36,020 nt of DNA. Origin: an uncultured Lachnospiraceae bacterium. Lineage in GTDB: Bacteria > Bacillota > Clostridia > Lachnospirales > Lachnospiraceae. Made by a program: the position numbers and the translations under genes. The DNA is taken from the NCBI GenBank assembly GCA_947169235.1, contig CAMVOY010000023.1, positions 1 to 36,020 of the forward strand. Reading direction: 5' to 3'. Numbering within the stretch: the first letter of the stretch is position 1; the number at the start of each line of letters is the position of its first letter. Below are positions 33,507 through 36,020 of this stretch, in pieces. The notes under the pieces are model-generated. The model was given only the letters and a program-made list of their open reading frames with translations. It had not been told where the DNA came from and searched no databases.

Positions 33507-34486
33507 ACCTCACGAACAGTCAATATGACCGTCTGATGGCCCGATATTCCGAGCGCAGACAGCGTGCTTCGGCAGGGCTCGATGAAAGACGTATCAAGGT
33601 ATACGCAGACATACCTGAGTTACGCGAGCTGGAGGCCAGGGCGCGTCACCTTTCATATGAATACGTAAAAAACCATGCAAAGAACACTGCTCTTTCCTCA
33701 AAAGAATTTGAGGAGAGGATGGAAGGCCTGAAGTCGGAACGCCTGATGCTGTTAAAGTCACATGGATTCGACGAGGACTATCTCGAGCCTAAATATGTGT
33801 GTCCCGACTGCAAGGATACCGGCTACATAGGCAATGAGAAATGCCACTGTCTGAAGAAGCAGGCTATAGAGTTATTCTACTCTCAGTCAGGTCTGAGTGA
33901 CGTGATCAAAGAGGAATCTTTTGATAAGTTTGATCTTTCTCTTTACCCGGAGGATATGACTGATCCTCTGACCGGGATGACCTCCCGCGCGATCATGAAG
34001 GATGTATATGATTCCTGCATGTGTTTTGTAAAGACCTTTGACGATGAGTTTGACAATCTCCTTCTCTACGGAGACACCGGCATCGGCAAGACATTTTTAT
34101 CACACTGCATTGCGGGCGAACTCCTCGCTGAAGGACACTCCGTTTTGTACCTGGATGCGATAAGATTTTTTGAGATACTGGAAGCAAGACAGTTTGACAA
34201 AGAATTAAACTATCAGGAAAAAAGCTCGATGTTTTCTTATCTTACCGAATGCGAGCTGCTGATAGTCGATGACCTCGGGACCGAGCTTACGAACAGCTTT
34301 ACGACAGTTCAGCTCTATCATGTTATCGAGAGACGACTGATGAACCGCCTGCAAACGATCATCACCACAAACCTGTCGATACAGGATATGAACGAGATAT
34401 ATTCTGAGAGGATCTTTTCCAGGATCGCAAAGAACTATCAGATGCTCAGACTGATCGGTGACGATATACGCCTGAAAAAATTATAG
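33503..34486 (+). CDS. DnaI/DnaC-like helicase loader ATPase
   Basis: Loaders of this family place the replicative helicase on DNA opened by DnaA. The 327-residue protein has a helical N-terminus (about 1-95), a zinc finger with C100, C103, C114 and C116, and an AAA+ domain with Walker A GDTGIGKT (190-197) and Walker B LLIVDDLG (252-259). The ITTNLS sensor 1 region and the ERIFSRI arginine-finger region follow. The zinc finger plus AAA+ order fits DnaI. Transposon IstB proteins share the fold, but no transposase is nearby and the gene is coupled (ATGA overlap) to the DnaD-like gene, which supports a replication role. Confidence 0.92.
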   Translation: MNLTNSQYDRLMARYSERRQRASAGLDERRIKVYADIPELRELEARARHLSYEYVKNHAKNTALSSKEFEERMEGLKSERLMLLKSHGFDEDYLEPKYVCPDCKDTGYIGNEKCHCLKKQAIELFYSQSGLSDVIKEESFDKFDLSLYPEDMTDPLTGMTSRAIMKDVYDSCMCFVKTFDDEFDNLLLYGDTGIGKTFLSHCIAGELLAEGHSVLYLDAIRFFEILEARQFDKELNYQEKSSMFSYLTECELLIVDDLGTELTNSFTTVQLYHVIERRLMNRLQTIITTNLSIQDMNEIYSERIFSRIAKNYQMLRLIGDDIRLKKL

Positions 34487-34539
34487 GCGCGATCGTTTGC
34501 GATAGATACAGATAACACTATATCAGATGGGAGAAAAAA

Positions 34540-35712
34540 ATGCCAACACAAAAAGAACTAAACAAGAGTATTCCTTACGGAGACCTGGCGATCATTCCTT
34601 TGGAAAGCAGCCGCGCTATCGGTGAAAAAGTAGACAGATACATTTCCGATTGGCGTCGTGAGGCTGCCATGGATCCGACTCAGCAGATTCACTTCACAAA
34701 CTACAAAAAGAATTCTTATATCATCGATGCCAAATGTCCGAGATTCGGATCAGGCGAAGCAAAGGGAATCATAAATGAGTCTGTCAGAGGAAAGGATATA
34801 TTCCTTCTTGTCGATGTTTGTAACCACAGCCTTTCATACAAGGTATGCGGTCAGATAAATCACATGTCACCCGATGATCACTATCAGGATCTGAAGCGTA
34901 TGATCTCCGCGATAGGAGGAAAAGCGAGAAGACTTTCGGTCATCATGCCATTTTTATACGAGGGAAGACAGCACAGAAGAACTACGAGAGAGTCTCTCGA
35001 CTGCGCATTCGCTCTGCAGGAGCTCGTGAGCATGGGTGTTGAGAACATCATAACATTTGACGCTCATGACCCGAGAGTGCAGAACGCGATCCCGCTTAAC
35101 AGTTTCGAGACGGTTCAGCCTACATATCAGTTTATCAAGGCTTTGCTCGCAAACGTAGAAGATATAAAAATGGATGCCGATCACATGATGATCATCTCAC
35201 CTGACGAGGGTGCCATGGGACGTGCGATCTACTTTGGAAACGTCATCGGAGTCGATGTGGGAACATTCTACAAAAGAAGAGATTACACAAAGATAGTTGA
35301 CGGCCGAAATCCGATAGTGGCTCATGAGTTCCTCGGCTCGTCGGTAGAAGGTAAGGATGTCGTGGTGATCGACGATATGATCTCCTCCGGAGAGAGTATG
35401 ATAGACGTTGCCACAGAGCTCAAGCGTCGCAAGGCCGGCAGAATATTTGTTGCTTCTACCTTTGGTCTTTTCACCAATGGAATGAAGGTGTTTGACGAGG
35501 CTTATGAAAAAGGGCTTATCGATCGCGTTATGACCACGAACCTGGTATATCAGGATCCGGAAGTTCTCAAACGCGAATACTATATCAATGTAGATATGAG
35601 CAAATATATCGCATTGCTCATCGATACGCTCAACCATGACTACTCCATCTCAGAGTACCTGGATCCGACGGATCGTATCGAACGTGCCCTCAAGAAATAC
35701 GGGCAGAAATGA
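34540..35712 (+). CDS. Long atypical ribose-phosphate pyrophosphokinase
   Basis: PRPP synthetase makes PRPP from ribose 5-phosphate and ATP. The 390-residue protein is about 75 residues longer than the usual 315. Prs features are present but altered: the flexible-loop region is EGRQHRR (141-147), the metal segment FDAHD (173-177), the SPDEGAMGRA segment (220-229; usual SPDHGG) and the PRPP loop VVVIDDMISSGES (274-286; usual DDMIDTGGT). The N-terminal extension and a longer C-terminus make up the extra length. It is a divergent Prs; strict Prs activity is likely but unproven. GGGAG lies ten bases before the ATG, and 53 bases separate it from the DnaI-like gene. Confidence 0.82.
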   Translation: MPTQKELNKSIPYGDLAIIPLESSRAIGEKVDRYISDWRREAAMDPTQQIHFTNYKKNSYIIDAKCPRFGSGEAKGIINESVRGKDIFLLVDVCNHSLSYKVCGQINHMSPDDHYQDLKRMISAIGGKARRLSVIMPFLYEGRQHRRTTRESLDCAFALQELVSMGVENIITFDAHDPRVQNAIPLNSFETVQPTYQFIKALLANVEDIKMDADHMMIISPDEGAMGRAIYFGNVIGVDVGTFYKRRDYTKIVDGRNPIVAHEFLGSSVEGKDVVVIDDMISSGESMIDVATELKRRKAGRIFVASTFGLFTNGMKVFDEAYEKGLIDRVMTTNLVYQDPEVLKREYYINVDMSKYIALLIDTLNHDYSISEYLDPTDRIERALKKYGQK

Positions 35713-35728
35713 TCAGCTTATCAGAGTG

Positions 35729-35758
35729 GGTTATTTTTACAATCTTAAAAATAATACC
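35729..35758. repeat. AT-rich hairpin downstream of prs
   Basis: TATTTTT (35732-35738) pairs with AAAAATA (35747-35753), extended by GGT/ACC with an internal mismatch. It starts 16 bases after the prs stop. No T-run follows, so termination is uncertain. Confidence 0.5.
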
Positions 35759-35780
35759 TCTTTTGATAACATACCTTCAC

Positions 35781-35814
35781 AAGGAACTCCATCACGTAAG
35801 TGATGGAGTTCCTG
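35781..35814. repeat. Perfect 14-pair hairpin with GTAA loop
   Basis: AGGAACTCCATCAC (35782-35795) pairs with GTGATGGAGTTCCT (35800-35813) around GTAA, a GNRA-type tetraloop if transcribed rightward. Its right arm merges with the left flank of the first tandem unit that follows. Confidence 0.8.
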
Positions 35815-35980
35815 TCGTTTAGACGCTTTGCGTCTAAACTCCACGGATTTAAAGCTCCACGGATTTAAAAAACGTCTAAGCTCCCTCACTATAGCTTTAC
35901 GAATCTAAATACTGTGGAGTTCCTGTCGCTTATATGCTTCGCATATAAGCTCCACGGATTTAAAGCTCCACGGCTTTTTT
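35804..35980. repeat. Two tandem structured units with compensatory changes; the second looks like a terminator
   Basis: Unit 1 (35804-35862) and unit 2 (35914-35973) share TGGAGTTCCTGTCG on the left and a 23-base block on the right starting TCCACGG. Between these, ten-base stems differ: GTTTAGACGC/GCGTCTAAAC in unit 1 and GCTTATATGC/GCATATAAGC in unit 2. An outer (G)TGGAG/CTCCA(C) pairing closes each unit. Unit 2 is followed by CTTTTTT. A degenerate fragment lies between them (about 35871-35883). The gap 35713-36020 contains no gene; 35981-36020 shows nothing recognisable. Confidence 0.8.
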
Positions 35981-36020
35981 ATCCATCTGTCGGGTCGGTG
36001 TCTACATCACCGCCGCCGCC

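Noticed and set aside
33503-34486. IstB-type transposition ATPase as identity of the DnaI-like gene
   Set aside because: The zinc finger before the AAA+ domain, coupling to a DnaD-like gene and absence of a transposase favour a replication loader.
35781-35980. Possible CRISPR array
   Set aside because: Only two units with long, palindromic and unequal parts, no regular spacers and no cas genes.

Overview
The window looks like chromosomal DNA from a low-to-mid GC Firmicute of class Clostridia, most likely family Lachnospiraceae. Evidence: the str operon order rpsL-rpsG-fusA-tuf, spoVG with pth and mfd, a GlgC/GlgD pair, DnaD- and DnaI-type primosome genes, a DUF5711/CvpA pair, an ECF sigma factor followed by a small two-helix membrane protein, and strong AGGAGG ribosome binding sites throughout. 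The family is inferred from gene content and remembered family resemblance, not from a search. There is no prophage, insertion sequence, CRISPR array, tRNA or rRNA; most of the window is core housekeeping sequence.

Layout. 1-1308: divergent promoters, the first codons of a leftward gene, then an ECF sigma factor and its probable membrane partner. 1505-5972 (minus): rpsL-rpsG-fusA-tuf, with a consensus promoter before rpsL and a second before tuf. 6101-11405 (minus): pfkA-dnaX-ybaB-recR-DUF5711-cvpA. 11713-12821 (plus): rpsF-ssb-rpsR. 12995-16455 (minus): ilvE and a hybrid histidine kinase. 16604-17887 (plus): a CapA-like protein. 17922-19340 (minus): a PurF-like protein without the catalytic cysteine. 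19516-22304 (plus): tmcAL and malQ. 22301-30461 (minus): glgC-glgD-spoVG, then pth, mfd and a PrsA/SurA-like lipoprotein. 30685-35712 (plus): murC, then a DnaD-like protein, a DnaI/DnaC-like loader and a long PRPP synthetase. 35713-36020: structured repeats without a gene.

Functional themes are translation, replication and repair (dnaX, ybaB, recR, ssb, mfd, DnaD/DnaI), glycogen and alpha-glucan metabolism (glgC, glgD, malQ, pfkA), envelope (murC, CapA-like, lipoprotein) and nucleotide metabolism (Prs, PurF-like).

The most unusual content lies between genes. Two clusters of DnaA boxes (32084-32141 and 32257-32283) are separated by an AT-rich stretch and sit just upstream of the two helicase-loading genes; this could be a replication-control site or even an origin. 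A pair of tandem hairpin units at 35804-35980 shows three compensatory base-pair changes. A nested three-way-junction palindrome lies between rpsR and the histidine kinase, two very long hairpins separate mfd from pth, and a 133-bp imperfect inverted repeat contains the rpsF -35 box. Among proteins, the PurF paralogue without its nucleophile but with all iron-sulfur cysteines, and the atypical Prs, deserve attention.
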